The notes below the pieces were generated by a model. It worked only from the letters and a program-made list of their open reading frames with translations. It did not search any database and was not told the origin of the DNA. Of a stretch of 33,959 bases of DNA, positions 1 through 6,535 are shown in pieces. The position numbers were made by a program, and so were the translations under genes. Position 1 is the first letter of the stretch. Every line of letters begins with the position of its first letter. The stretch comes from an uncultured Pseudomonadota bacterium (GTDB lineage: Bacteria; Pseudomonadota; Gammaproteobacteria; Steroidobacterales; Steroidobacteraceae), in NCBI GenBank assembly GCA_902826225.1, contig CADEED010000032.1, positions 1,381 to 35,339 of the forward strand, given 5' to 3'.

Positions 1-105
1 GATCATCCCGCCGAGCGCACGTATCTCGATGCATTGGCCGCGCGGCTCAAACTACCTGCCGAGTTGCGGAAGCATCTCGAGGCAAGCGTCGTCAGCGAGC
101 AATAG
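1..105 (+). CDS. C-terminal fragment of a TerB/DUF533 (YebE-like) protein, cut by window start
   Basis: An open frame enters from the left edge and ends at TAG 103-105, giving 34 residues that start DHPAERTYLDALAARL. The pattern of His-Pro-Ala-Glu, a Tyr-Leu-containing helix, then a Leu-rich helix and an acidic tail resembles the end of DUF533/TerB-like inner-membrane-associated proteins such as YebE. The function of that family is unknown. The gene converges with the lipoprotein gene on the other strand, and only two bases separate the stop codons. The assignment rests on a short tail and is tentative; it is not obviously flagellar. Confidence 0.5.
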   Translation, partial: DHPAERTYLDALAARLKLPAELRKHLEASVVSEQ

Positions 106-107
106 CC

Positions 108-977
108 CTAGCTGCAGATCGACGTCGAGCCCGATGCGCTCCGGGCGCGGAAGGAACGCACGATTGCGAGTTCACGCGTGATCGCGCCGCTCGTCGTGTT
201 CATCGAGTGCGCCCAGTCCATGATCTGAACCGTGTCGCAGGTGCCGACGGCGCCGCGGACGAGCTGCGCCATGCGGACGGTGTGCACGAGCGAACCGCCG
301 ACCGATGCCGTCGTGCTGTTGGCAACCACGAAGTCCGAGTTGTTGAACATCGTGAACTGCCACAGATATTCGCCGAGCTTCTCGAGTTCGTCGGCGCTCA
401 GCGGACGCTGGTTGAAGCTGCCGGCAGCGCCGATGTCGGAGCGCAGGTCGCTGCCCGAGCGGTCGAGGTAATCGCAGCGGAACACGCGATGACGCAGCAT
501 CGCGGTCACGTCGAAGCGCGGCACGCGGATCATCTCGAACATGCGGGAATCGCTGCGCACTTCCACGAGATCTGAATACATGCCGTTCCACGTCGCCTGC
601 GTCTCGGACCAGGCGAGCGCCTGTGCCATGTCGTTCGTGCAGACTTCGAACGTCGGGCCGGCGGCTTGCGGGCCCGTCGCCAGGTCGGTGTTCTTGAGGT
701 GGCGGGTCGACAACGTGCCGTACACATTCGAGGGACGCGCTTCGATATCGAAGCCGCTTGGCGTACGCGAGTCGCCTTTGTAGAGGCGATCGGCGAGGTC
801 GAGATCCGCGGATGCGGACGAGGACTGCGTCGCGGCGAACGGACTGCTGGAGGTCGCAGCCGCGGCGGCCGCCGGCGAAGTCGACGCAGCGGGCGCGGAC
901 GAACCCGAGCCTCCGCCGCCACCGCAGGCGGCCAGAGTGATCAACACCATCGACGCAAAGGTGATCCGCAGGCTCAT
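108..977 (-). CDS. Putative lipoprotein of unknown function
   Basis: The protein is 289 residues from ATG 977 (complement). It begins with a short lipoprotein signal, MSLRITFASMVLITLAAC, whose lipobox LAAC places the lipidated cysteine at residue 18. A Gly run and a long Ser/Ala/Thr-rich linker (roughly residues 19-55) follow, as expected for a tethered envelope protein. The rest is a single region with four cysteines (in FEVCTND, VFRCDYL, GTCDTV and the C-terminal SICS), so disulfides are plausible. I do not recognise the family. It is not FlgH, FlgP or LPP20 by eye. An upstream in-frame ATG at 1163 lies inside the preceding gene and would bury the signal peptide, so 977 is preferred. The start overlaps the upstream gene stop by 4 nt (ATGA), implying translational coupling. 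Confidence 0.8.
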   Translation of the reverse strand: MSLRITFASMVLITLAACGGGGGSGSSAPAASTSPAAAAAATSSSPFAATQSSSASADLDLADRLYKGDSRTPSGFDIEARPSNVYGTLSTRHLKNTDLATGPQAAGPTFEVCTNDMAQALAWSETQATWNGMYSDLVEVRSDSRMFEMIRVPRFDVTAMLRHRVFRCDYLDRSGSDLRSDIGAAGSFNQRPLSADELEKLGEYLWQFTMFNNSDFVVANSTTASVGGSLVHTVRMAQLVRGAVGTCDTVQIMDWAHSMNTTSGAITRELAIVRSFRARSASGSTSICS

Positions 978-1333
978 TCGTTGCACCGCTGCCAATTGTT
1001 CTGACGCACGCGCACCCAGGTGCCGCTTTCCTCGATCGATCCGGACTCGTCGTATTTCCGGACGTCCATGACTGGCAGGCCTCGTTCGCGCGAACGGGCC
1101 AGCGACACTTCGCAGGCCCAGAGCCACATCGCGCGGTCGTCCGTCCATGCGCGCCACACGCATCCACCTTCGAGTTCGCGCTGCGCGAGCTTCTCGAGCG
1201 TCGGCGTGAGCCGGCGTTCGTCGATGAGCTCGTGCGCGTCGCCCGGCAGGCGCCCCTCGGCGACGATGAAGCTGTCAAGCAGCTCGCCGGTATTGCAAGG
1301 TTGCTGAATAGCACGGAGCTTCATCGTTTCCAT
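974..1333 (-). CDS. Hypothetical protein, partner of the lipoprotein
   Basis: This 119-residue protein of unknown function starts METMKLRAIQQ and ends in QNNWQRCNE. It is rich in Trp and charged residues and has four cysteines (QQPCNT, GGCVW, WACEV, QRCNE). There is no signal peptide or membrane segment, so it is probably cytoplasmic. The start at 1333 follows an AAGGG ribosome-binding-like sequence about 8 nt upstream on the minus strand. ATG 1324 is an alternative, and an upstream ATG at 1468 adds an Arg/Ser-rich stretch that does not look coding. The stop overlaps the lipoprotein start by 4 nt. The two genes therefore form a coupled unit separate from the flagellar operon, which terminates at about 1695. 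Confidence 0.65.
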   Translation of the reverse strand: METMKLRAIQQPCNTGELLDSFIVAEGRLPGDAHELIDERRLTPTLEKLAQRELEGGCVWRAWTDDRAMWLWACEVSLARSRERGLPVMDVRKYDESGSIEESGTWVRVRQNNWQRCNE

Positions 1334-1694
1334 CGTCGAGCGGCCCTTTCGTTGTTGGGGCCGGCGGCAGCTAACGAGCACGCGAGAGAGAGGAGTACCG
1401 TCGGTCGGTGCACGAACCCGCGAGCTGCCGCCAGCGAGACGTTGGTGTTGATGTTTGCGCATCAGCACGCTGAGGGGGTTTACGGCGGCAAGGGGGCCAA
1501 ATTGAGCCGGCGAATGTGACGGGCTTCGCGAGTGCGCGGCAATTATTGGAACGGCGTCTCTTATGTATCGTTGTCGGGCGTGATTCCGTCTGACGAGTCG
1601 CGTCGGCGTTCATGACCGCGCTCGCCAATATGTAAATCCGCTCAGCCGGAAGGCTCCACGTGGAACATGGGTAGTTAGTGAAGGAAACCGGCCG
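1334..1694. other. Gene-free interval between the hypothetical gene and the flgAMN terminator
   Basis: I find no convincing gene here: the short frames read as Arg/Ser/Pro-rich shadow translations. The interval must contain the promoter for the minus-strand unit below 1333, but no strong sigma-70, sigma-28 or sigma-54 match stands out. Its only clear structure is the 10-bp inverted repeat at 1363-1432. Confidence 0.6.
1363..1432 (-). repeat. 10-bp inverted repeat in the leader of the hypothetical/lipoprotein unit
   Basis: GGCGGCAGCT at 1363-1372 is matched exactly by AGCTGCCGCC at 1423-1432, leaving a 50-nt loop. It lies 30-100 nt upstream of the start at 1333, so it could fold in the 5' untranslated mRNA or serve as a binding site. 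Confidence 0.45.
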
Positions 1695-1718
1695 AAAAAA
1701 AACGCGCCAGAGGCGCGT
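1695..1718 (-). terminator. Intrinsic terminator of flgA-flgM-flgN
   Basis: Read on the minus strand, ACGCGCC-TCT-GGCGCGT forms a 7-bp GC-rich stem with a 3-nt loop, followed by eight T residues (plus-strand A run 1695-1702). It lies about 40 nt past the flgN stop. This is a canonical Rho-independent terminator. Confidence 0.92.
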
Positions 1719-1757
1719 CAGGGAAGCATCGGTGCGGCGACCAGTCGGGCTGGGGAA

Positions 1758-2246
1758 TCAGGCCTCGGCTGACAGTACGGCGCCGGCGGAGGCATAGGGA
1801 TTGGACTGGCCGCGCGGTCCGTAACCACGCGGCTCGGTGTTCGTGCCGGTCATGGCGCCGAGAAGTCCTTCGACGCGCTTGATCTGGGCGCCAACGAGTA
1901 CGCCGTTGCGATCGTTGAGGTCGCGGCACTCGCGGGCGCGCGCGGCGCACTCATCGTAGCGGGCAGCCAACGTGCGATCCGGATCGCACGCGGCGAGAAG
2001 CCTGGCGAGACCGGCGAGGTCGCTTTCGTATCCGAGCATTTCGCACAGCGTGCGGCGCTCGTCTTCGATCTTCACCAGTTCTGTCACGCTCGCCTGGCGT
2101 GCTTCGGCAAGAGACTCCAGCGCGTCGATATTGCGGCCGCGCAATGCGCGGTGTTCCTGGTCGAGAAGACGGGCGAACTCGCCGAGCGCCGCAACCTCGG
2201 CGTCGAGCAGCCGGCGGAGAGTGTCACGAGTCAGAGCCGCGTTCAC
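1758..2246 (-). CDS. flgN: FlgN, flagellar export chaperone for FlgK and FlgL
   Basis: This protein has 162 residues. It is a mainly helical, Leu/Arg/Glu-rich protein matching the FlgN family in size and pattern. The N-terminal helix LRRLLDAEVAALGEFARLLDQEHRAL, described here by its first residues only, begins at about residue 10 and carries the typical heptad-like spacing, followed by a charged second helix (ASVTELVKIEDERRTL). The tail after about residue 135 is Gly/Pro/Ser-rich and probably disordered. In known systems FlgN binds the hook-filament junction proteins FlgK and FlgL in the cytoplasm and delivers them to the export gate; both substrates are encoded in this window. It follows flgM by 17 nt and is the last gene before a strong terminator. 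No obvious Shine-Dalgarno is present, which fits coupled translation from flgM. Confidence 0.9.
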   Translation of the reverse strand: MNAALTRDTLRRLLDAEVAALGEFARLLDQEHRALRGRNIDALESLAEARQASVTELVKIEDERRTLCEMLGYESDLAGLARLLAACDPDRTLAARYDECAARARECRDLNDRNGVLVGAQIKRVEGLLGAMTGTNTEPRGYGPRGQSNPYASAGAVLSAEA

Positions 2247-2263
2247 GCTGATTCCGTGTCCTG

Positions 2264-2590
2264 CTACTTGCGAGCGGGAATCGTGGCAAGAAGATCCACT
2301 TCGAAGCGCATCATCTTGTCGGCGATCCGCTGCGGGTCGATATGGTAGCGGCCGTCGTCGAGCGCGCGGCGCACTGCGTCGACGCGACTCTCGTTCACCA
2401 CCGGCAGCGTGCCGATATGAGCCTCGAGCGCGGCCAGGGTGCGCGCCGTATCGGAAACGTCGATGTTGGAAGCAGCGCCGGTGCTCTCGGTCTTGCGGCC
2501 ATCCGAGGTGGCATCGCGGGTGCGCGTTACGGGTCCGCCAGCGCCGACCTGCACCGGGCGTCCGTCAATTCCACTGATCTTGTTCGCCAT
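2264..2590 (-). CDS. flgM: FlgM, anti-sigma-28 factor
   Basis: The protein has 108 residues and the FlgM layout: a short start MANKISGIDGRPVQ, a flexible Ser/Thr/Gly-rich region to about residue 40, then the helical sigma-binding half. The latter contains VSDTARTLAALEAHI, VVNESRVDAVRRALDDGRYHID and RIADKMMRFE, the family hallmark. FlgM holds FliA (sigma-28) inactive in the cytoplasm until the hook is complete, and is then secreted through the flagellar export apparatus. A sigma-28 promoter lies directly upstream (2623-2649), so the gene is under the factor its product inhibits, the usual feedback loop. It is also downstream of flgA, from which read-through is possible. GGAG about 9 nt before ATG 2590 supports the start. 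Confidence 0.95.
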   Translation of the reverse strand: MANKISGIDGRPVQVGAGGPVTRTRDATSDGRKTESTGAASNIDVSDTARTLAALEAHIGTLPVVNESRVDAVRRALDDGRYHIDPQRIADKMMRFEVDLLATIPARK

Positions 2591-2622
2591 CGACCGTTCT
2601 CCATGGGGTATCTACGAGCCTT

Positions 2623-2649
2623 GTAACGGCCCCCGAACCCGAAACTTTA
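2623..2649 (-). promoter_or_regulatory. Sigma-28 (FliA) promoter of flgM
   Basis: On the minus strand TAAAGTTT (2649-2642), an 11-nt spacer and GCCGTTAC (2630-2623) match the enteric sigma-28 consensus TAAAGTTT-N11-GCCGATAA at 8/8 and 6/8 positions. The flgM start is 33 nt downstream of the -10 box. Confidence 0.88.
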
Positions 2650-2712
2650 GGCAGTTCGACGAGAAATTGACGCTTCCAGGCGGTTTCGCCGTGATGGGGC
2701 GCACGCCGGGCG

Positions 2713-3444
2713 TCAGGGATTCACTCGCACCACCCCTGCGCTTTCGGCCACACCCTCGACGACCTTGAGCGAAAGCAGGTTCCGTACCCGCACTCGCTGG
2801 CTCGTGGCCGCATTGGCCAAAGCCACTCCCGACGCCCGGACTTCGAGTCCCCCGGCGGTTGCGGCCAGGGTCACACTCTGACCACGATAGATGATGTATG
2901 CGGCGTCGAGGGCGTCGGCGGTGAGTACGACGCCTGCGGGTATGGCCCGCCGGGTGAGGCGCCCGGCAAGATCCGCGACCTGCGAGACGTAAGGCGAAGC
3001 CAGACCGGGCAAAACCCGCGACTCCACCTGCACGTCGGCGGCGGTGATTGCCGCGCCGCGCGCGACGGCCCGGCGCATCACCAACACTTCACTTCGTCGA
3101 TGGATCTCCACTGGAACGTTCAGATTCCAGAACGCCCCTGCCGTGCAGGAGACGCGGACCAGCAGGCGAGACTGTGTACCCCGCGGTGCGGCGGCGCGCG
3201 CGGTGAGCGGGGTGGGACAGGCGGTGAGTCGCAGTCGCGGATCGAGGTCCGCGGCCTCGAACGTCACGCCGGCGATTCCGGCGCCGACTTCTCGCGCCAC
3301 GGCCGCAACGGCGTCGCGACGTATCGCGGACAGGGACTGCACCCCGCCAACGCTCTCCTGTGCGCCCGCCGCAACCGACGCCAGCAGCAGCACGGCCGTG
3401 GTCCACCGCGCGACGGAAGCGGGAGTCGAAAAATTGACTGGCAT
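2713..3444 (-). CDS. flgA: FlgA, P-ring assembly chaperone
   Basis: This periplasmic protein has 243 residues. An N-terminal signal peptide (hydrophobic AVLLLASVAAGA, cleavage near residue 28) is followed by the FlgA N-terminal domain with two cysteines (C76 and C100) that probably form a disulfide, and by a C-terminal SAF domain. The SAF part shows the family patterns VLVMRRAVARGAAITAADV, a Val-Leu-Pro-Gly segment, and the end GQSVTLAATAGGLEVRASGVAL. FlgA assists assembly of FlgI into the P ring around the rod. The gene is first in flgA-flgM-flgN and divergent from flgB. No Shine-Dalgarno precedes ATG 3444, and the predicted sigma-54 start site falls one base upstream of it, so the mRNA may be leaderless. 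The n-region of the signal is weakly charged, but no better in-frame start is available. Confidence 0.92.
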   Translation of the reverse strand: MPVNFSTPASVARWTTAVLLLASVAAGAQESVGGVQSLSAIRRDAVAAVAREVGAGIAGVTFEAADLDPRLRLTACPTPLTARAAAPRGTQSRLLVRVSCTAGAFWNLNVPVEIHRRSEVLVMRRAVARGAAITAADVQVESRVLPGLASPYVSQVADLAGRLTRRAIPAGVVLTADALDAAYIIYRGQSVTLAATAGGLEVRASGVALANAATSQRVRVRNLLSLKVVEGVAESAGVVRVNP

Positions 3445-3455
3445 GCGAAGTAGTC

Positions 3456-3471
3456 AGCAAGGGACATGCCA
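3456..3471 (-). promoter_or_regulatory. Sigma-54 promoter of flgA
   Basis: On the minus strand TGGCATG-TCCC-TTGCT has the invariant GG and GC elements 10 nt apart (consensus TGGCACG-N4-TTGCW). The -12 C is at 3457, placing the start site near 3445, directly at the flgA ATG (3444). Confidence 0.82.
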
Positions 3472-3555
3472 GCGCGCGCGCTGCTAAAGAAAAGAATCCC
3501 GAGGCCGTTACGCCGCTACCCGCAGATCACTCCGCTGCCGCTGCAAACGCTGGCC

Positions 3556-3575
3556 GCGACGCGGCAACGCGTCGC
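3556..3575. promoter_or_regulatory. Perfect palindrome midway between the flgA and flgB promoters, candidate activator site
   Basis: GCGACGCG-GCAA-CGCGTCGC is an uninterrupted 8-bp inverted repeat with a 4-nt centre at about 3565. The two divergent sigma-54 promoters at 3456-3471 and 3653-3668 have their midpoint at about 3562. Bacterial enhancer-binding proteins usually bind 80-150 bp upstream of -24, so one site here could serve both. It lies outside both transcripts, so an RNA hairpin role is unlikely. Which protein binds is not shown by the sequence. Confidence 0.5.
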
Positions 3576-3652
3576 CACCCCGGCGTGCTCCGCGTCGCAG
3601 GGTATTCGATCGCTTTCAATCCCAACGCCGCCCGCCGTGCGAAAAGGTGTCG

Positions 3653-3668
3653 TGGCACGTCGCTTGCT
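3653..3668 (+). promoter_or_regulatory. Sigma-54 promoter of the flgB operon
   Basis: TGGCACG-TCGC-TTGCT is an exact match to the -24/-12 consensus (GG 3654-3655, GC 3666-3667). The predicted start is near 3679, leaving a 43-nt leader that contains AGGAG at 3711-3715 before flgB. Confidence 0.93.
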
Positions 3669-3721
3669 TTGCTCCTCGCATGACACCGGCCACGACGACT
3701 GGCCGACGCGAGGAGTAAGCG

Positions 3722-4132
3722 ATGCCCCTGAACCTGGATCAGTACGTGAGCGTGCATGCCGCGGCACTCGACGTGCGCGCGCGCCGCGGTGAACTGATCG
3801 CCAACAACCTCGCCAACGCGGACACGCCGGGATACCAGGCGCGTGACATCGACTTTCGGCAGGCCATGGCGCGCGCGGCGGGTGAGCGGACCACGGGTGT
3901 CACGATCACCACGACGCGGCCGGCGCACATCGGTGGCGCGGGCTCGGCCGACGCGGCAACGAATCCGGACCTCAAGTACCGCACGCCGCTCGCCCCGGCG
4001 CTCGATGGCAACACCGTCGACGCACAGATCGAGCAGGCCTCGTTCGCGGAAAACGCCGTTCGCTACCAGGCGACGCTGACTTTCCTCAATTCCAAGTTTC
4101 GAGGGTTGCTCACCGCGATCCTCGGTGGCTAA
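3722..4132 (+). CDS. flgB: FlgB, proximal rod protein
   Basis: This 136-residue protein has the usual FlgB length. The N-terminal rod/hook signature LIANNLANADTPGYQARDI appears at about residues 22-40, and the C-terminal helix (VRYQATLTFLNSKFRGLLTAI) supplies the other half of the coiled-coil D0 region. FlgB is exported by the flagellar type III system and polymerises as part of the proximal rod across the periplasm. Its start has a strong AGGAG six bases upstream. It is the first gene of the long rod-hook-ring operon and is driven by the sigma-54 promoter at 3653. Confidence 0.96.
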   Translation: MPLNLDQYVSVHAAALDVRARRGELIANNLANADTPGYQARDIDFRQAMARAAGERTTGVTITTTRPAHIGGAGSADAATNPDLKYRTPLAPALDGNTVDAQIEQASFAENAVRYQATLTFLNSKFRGLLTAILGG

Positions 4133-4147
4133 CAGGAACACCATCCC

Positions 4148-4576
4148 ATGTCATCGTTCAAAGCCTTCGACATCGCCGGTTCCGGCATGGCCGCGCAATC
4201 GGTGCGACTCAACACAACGGCCAGCAATCTTGCCAACGCCGACAGCGTCAGCAATAACCCGGCCACCGTCTACAAGGCGCGCCACCCGATCTTCGAAGCC
4301 GTGCGCGCGAAACTCACGATACAGGGCGCGCCCGCCGATGCGCAGCCCGCGGTGCGCGTGCGCGGCATCTACGAGTCCACGGCACCGGCCAGCCAGCGTT
4401 ACGAGCCAGGCAACCCGCTCGCGGACGCGAATGGCTTCGTCTTCGCGCCGGCCGTGAATGCCGTCGAGGAAATGGTCAACATGATTTCCGCTTCGCGTTC
4501 GTATCAGAACAACGTCGAAGTCATGAACACCTCCAAAGAACTGCTGCTGGCCACGTTACGGCTCGGCCAGGGCTGA
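4148..4576 (+). CDS. flgC: FlgC, proximal rod protein
   Basis: The protein has 142 residues. The N-terminal rod signature appears as LNTTASNLANADSVSNN (about residues 23-40), and the C-terminal pattern NAVEEMVNMISASRSYQNNVEVMNTSKELLLATLRLGQG, given in outline only, is diagnostic of FlgC and FlgG type axial proteins. It is exported and forms part of the proximal rod with FlgB and FlgF. It sits 15 nt after flgB with AGGAA 8 nt before the start, so it is cotranscribed and independently initiated. Confidence 0.96.
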   Translation: MSSFKAFDIAGSGMAAQSVRLNTTASNLANADSVSNNPATVYKARHPIFEAVRAKLTIQGAPADAQPAVRVRGIYESTAPASQRYEPGNPLADANGFVFAPAVNAVEEMVNMISASRSYQNNVEVMNTSKELLLATLRLGQG

Positions 4577-4581
4577 CGCAC

Positions 4582-5283
4582 ATGCTCGACATGGACACCA
4601 TCAACGCCGCCATGGTGCGGCAGAAGACGCCGGAGCAGATCGCGGCGAACGCCGCCATCGCGAAGAAAGCAGAGCTCAATCAAGAGGACTTCCTGACGCT
4701 CATGATCTCGCAGCTCAAGAACCAGGATCCGTTCAAGCCGATGGATCCCGCGCAGTACGTGGGTCAGCTTGCCCAGTTCAGTTCGGTGTCTGGCCTCGCG
4801 AGCATGAACAAGAACATCACCGCGCTGTCGGAATCGCTGCGCGGCAACCAGGTGCTGGATGGAGCGGCTCTCATCGGTCGCACCGTCATCGCCGCGGGCA
4901 ACACGGTCTACCGCTACGCCCCGACCGAAGGTGCCGATGCGATGCCGACGCAGGGCACGATCGATGTGCCGAGCGGTGCGTCCAGCGTGCAACTCGTGGT
5001 GCGCGACTCTGCCGGAACCCTGGTCAAGTCGCAGGCGCTCGAAACGCAGTCCGGCGTGAGTGGCTTTCGCTGGGACGGCACCACGAACGCAGGCAGCCTC
5101 GCCGCGCCCGGGGCCTACCGAATCGAAGTCATCGCCCGCGTGGGAGATGAGAACGTTTCTCTCAATACCAGCGTCGCTGCCCAGGTCTCGAGCGTCGCGC
5201 TCGATCCGGCAACCGGCGCGCTCACCCTCGACACGGATTCACTCGGCGAAATCGCCATGAGCGACGTCGAGCGCGTGCTGTAA
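4582..5283 (+). CDS. flgD: FlgD, hook cap (hook assembly scaffold)
   Basis: This protein has 233 residues. The conserved N-terminal block runs through LNQEDFLTLMISQLKNQDP and MDPAQYVGQLAQFSSVSGL (about residues 30-75), the export and assembly region of FlgD. It is followed by a tudor-like and FlgD Ig-like domain with GxFRWDG (here SGFRWDGTTNAG) around residue 155. FlgD caps the growing hook and is needed for FlgE polymerisation; it is lost when the hook is complete. The start lacks a good ribosome site. ATG 4591 (MDTINAAM) is an alternative start three codons in. It lies five nt after flgC. Confidence 0.95.
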   Translation: MLDMDTINAAMVRQKTPEQIAANAAIAKKAELNQEDFLTLMISQLKNQDPFKPMDPAQYVGQLAQFSSVSGLASMNKNITALSESLRGNQVLDGAALIGRTVIAAGNTVYRYAPTEGADAMPTQGTIDVPSGASSVQLVVRDSAGTLVKSQALETQSGVSGFRWDGTTNAGSLAAPGAYRIEVIARVGDENVSLNTSVAAQVSSVALDPATGALTLDTDSLGEIAMSDVERVL

Positions 5284-5310
5284 CCCGAACAGTTCCACAG
5301 GAGATTCCAC

Positions 5311-6528
5311 ATGCCCTTTCGCATCGCCCTCTCGGGCCTGAACGCCGCCCAGTCGGACCTCAACGTCACGGCCAACAACATTGCCAACACCTCCACCAAC
5401 GGATTCAAGGGGTCGCGCGCGGAATTTGCGGACCTGTTCGCGGTGTCACTGCAGGGCGTGTCGGCGAATGCCAGCGGCAATGGTGTGCGAGTCTCTAACG
5501 TCGCGCAGCAGTTCGCGCAGGGCAATGTCGAGTTCACCGACTCGAATCTTGATCTCGCGGTCAGCGGGCCGGGCATGTTCATCGTGTCCGATGCCGGCGC
5601 GCTCGCCTATACGCGCGCGGGCGCATACCAGTTGAATCGCGACGGCTACGTCGTGAACGCCCAGCAGCAGAGACTGCAGGCCTATCCACCGCTCGCCGCG
5701 GGCGGCTTCAACACCGGCGGTCTCGCCGATCTGCGCCTGCAGACGACCGACTCGCCGCCGCAGGCCACGGGCAGCGTGGAGTACTTCATCAATCTGCCCG
5801 GCAACGCCACGGCACCCGCGGTCACGCCCTTCGATCCGGCGGATCCGAACACTTTCAACCATGCGACCTCGCTCACGTTGTTCGACTCGCTGGGCGCGAC
5901 GCACACCGGCACGATGTACTTCGAGAAGACTGGCGTCGCCAACCAGTGGGCGACGCGTCTATACATCGACGGCACGGCGGTCGGCGGAGCCCAGACGCTG
6001 CAGTACTCGAACACGGGCTTGCTCACCGCGCCGGTCGGCGGCCAGGTTCCGTTTCCCGCCTACGTCCCCACTACGGGCGCCGCGCCGATGACGATCACGG
6101 TCGATCTCGCGCAGTCCACGCAGTACGGCAGCAACTTCGCGGTGAACGCAGTCACCCAGGACGGCTACACGACCGGCCGCCTCATCGGCATGGATATCAG
6201 CGAGACGGGCGTCGTGCAGGCGCGCTTCACCAACGGCATCTCGCAGCCGCTCGGCCAGATCGCCATTGCGAACTTCGCCAACGTGCAGGGACTGCAGCAG
6301 CTCGGCAACACGCAGTGGGCCGAGACCTTCTCCTCGGGCCAGGCGCTGCGCGGCCAGGCGGGCAATTCCGGCTTCGGTCTCGTGCAGTCCGGCGCGCTCG
6401 AGGGCGCCAACGTCGACGTCACCGAAGAGCTCGTGAAGATGATCACCGCGCAGCGCAACTTCCAGGCCAGCGCGCAGATGATCAGCACGGCCGACTCGAT
6501 CACCCAGACCATCATCAACATCCGGTAG
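5311..6528 (+). CDS. flgE: FlgE, hook protein
   Basis: At 405 residues this is close to the enteric hook protein (about 402). It begins with the hook family start MPFRIALSGLNAAQSDLNVTANNIAN, given here only in part, with the signature VTANNIANTSTNGFKGSR at about residues 19-36. The C-terminal axial motif is NVDVTEELVKMITAQRNFQASAQMI. The middle contains LTLFDSLGATHTGTMYF, typical of the FlgE D1/D2 region. FlgE is secreted and polymerises into the universal joint linking rod and filament; length is set with FliK. AGGAG 8 nt upstream supports the start. Confidence 0.96.
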   Translation: MPFRIALSGLNAAQSDLNVTANNIANTSTNGFKGSRAEFADLFAVSLQGVSANASGNGVRVSNVAQQFAQGNVEFTDSNLDLAVSGPGMFIVSDAGALAYTRAGAYQLNRDGYVVNAQQQRLQAYPPLAAGGFNTGGLADLRLQTTDSPPQATGSVEYFINLPGNATAPAVTPFDPADPNTFNHATSLTLFDSLGATHTGTMYFEKTGVANQWATRLYIDGTAVGGAQTLQYSNTGLLTAPVGGQVPFPAYVPTTGAAPMTITVDLAQSTQYGSNFAVNAVTQDGYTTGRLIGMDISETGVVQARFTNGISQPLGQIAIANFANVQGLQQLGNTQWAETFSSGQALRGQAGNSGFGLVQSGALEGANVDVTEELVKMITAQRNFQASAQMISTADSITQTIINIR

Positions 6529-6535
6529 GTAGTCC

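Noticed and set aside
172-1314. 380-codon minus-strand frame over the lipoprotein pair
   Set aside because: It overlaps both supported genes in another frame and is Arg/Ser/His-rich, whereas the lipoprotein has a real signal peptide and lipobox.
1371-1628. 85-codon minus-strand frame in the gene-free interval
   Set aside because: Composition is Arg/Ser/Thr/Pro without pattern, and no ribosome site was seen.
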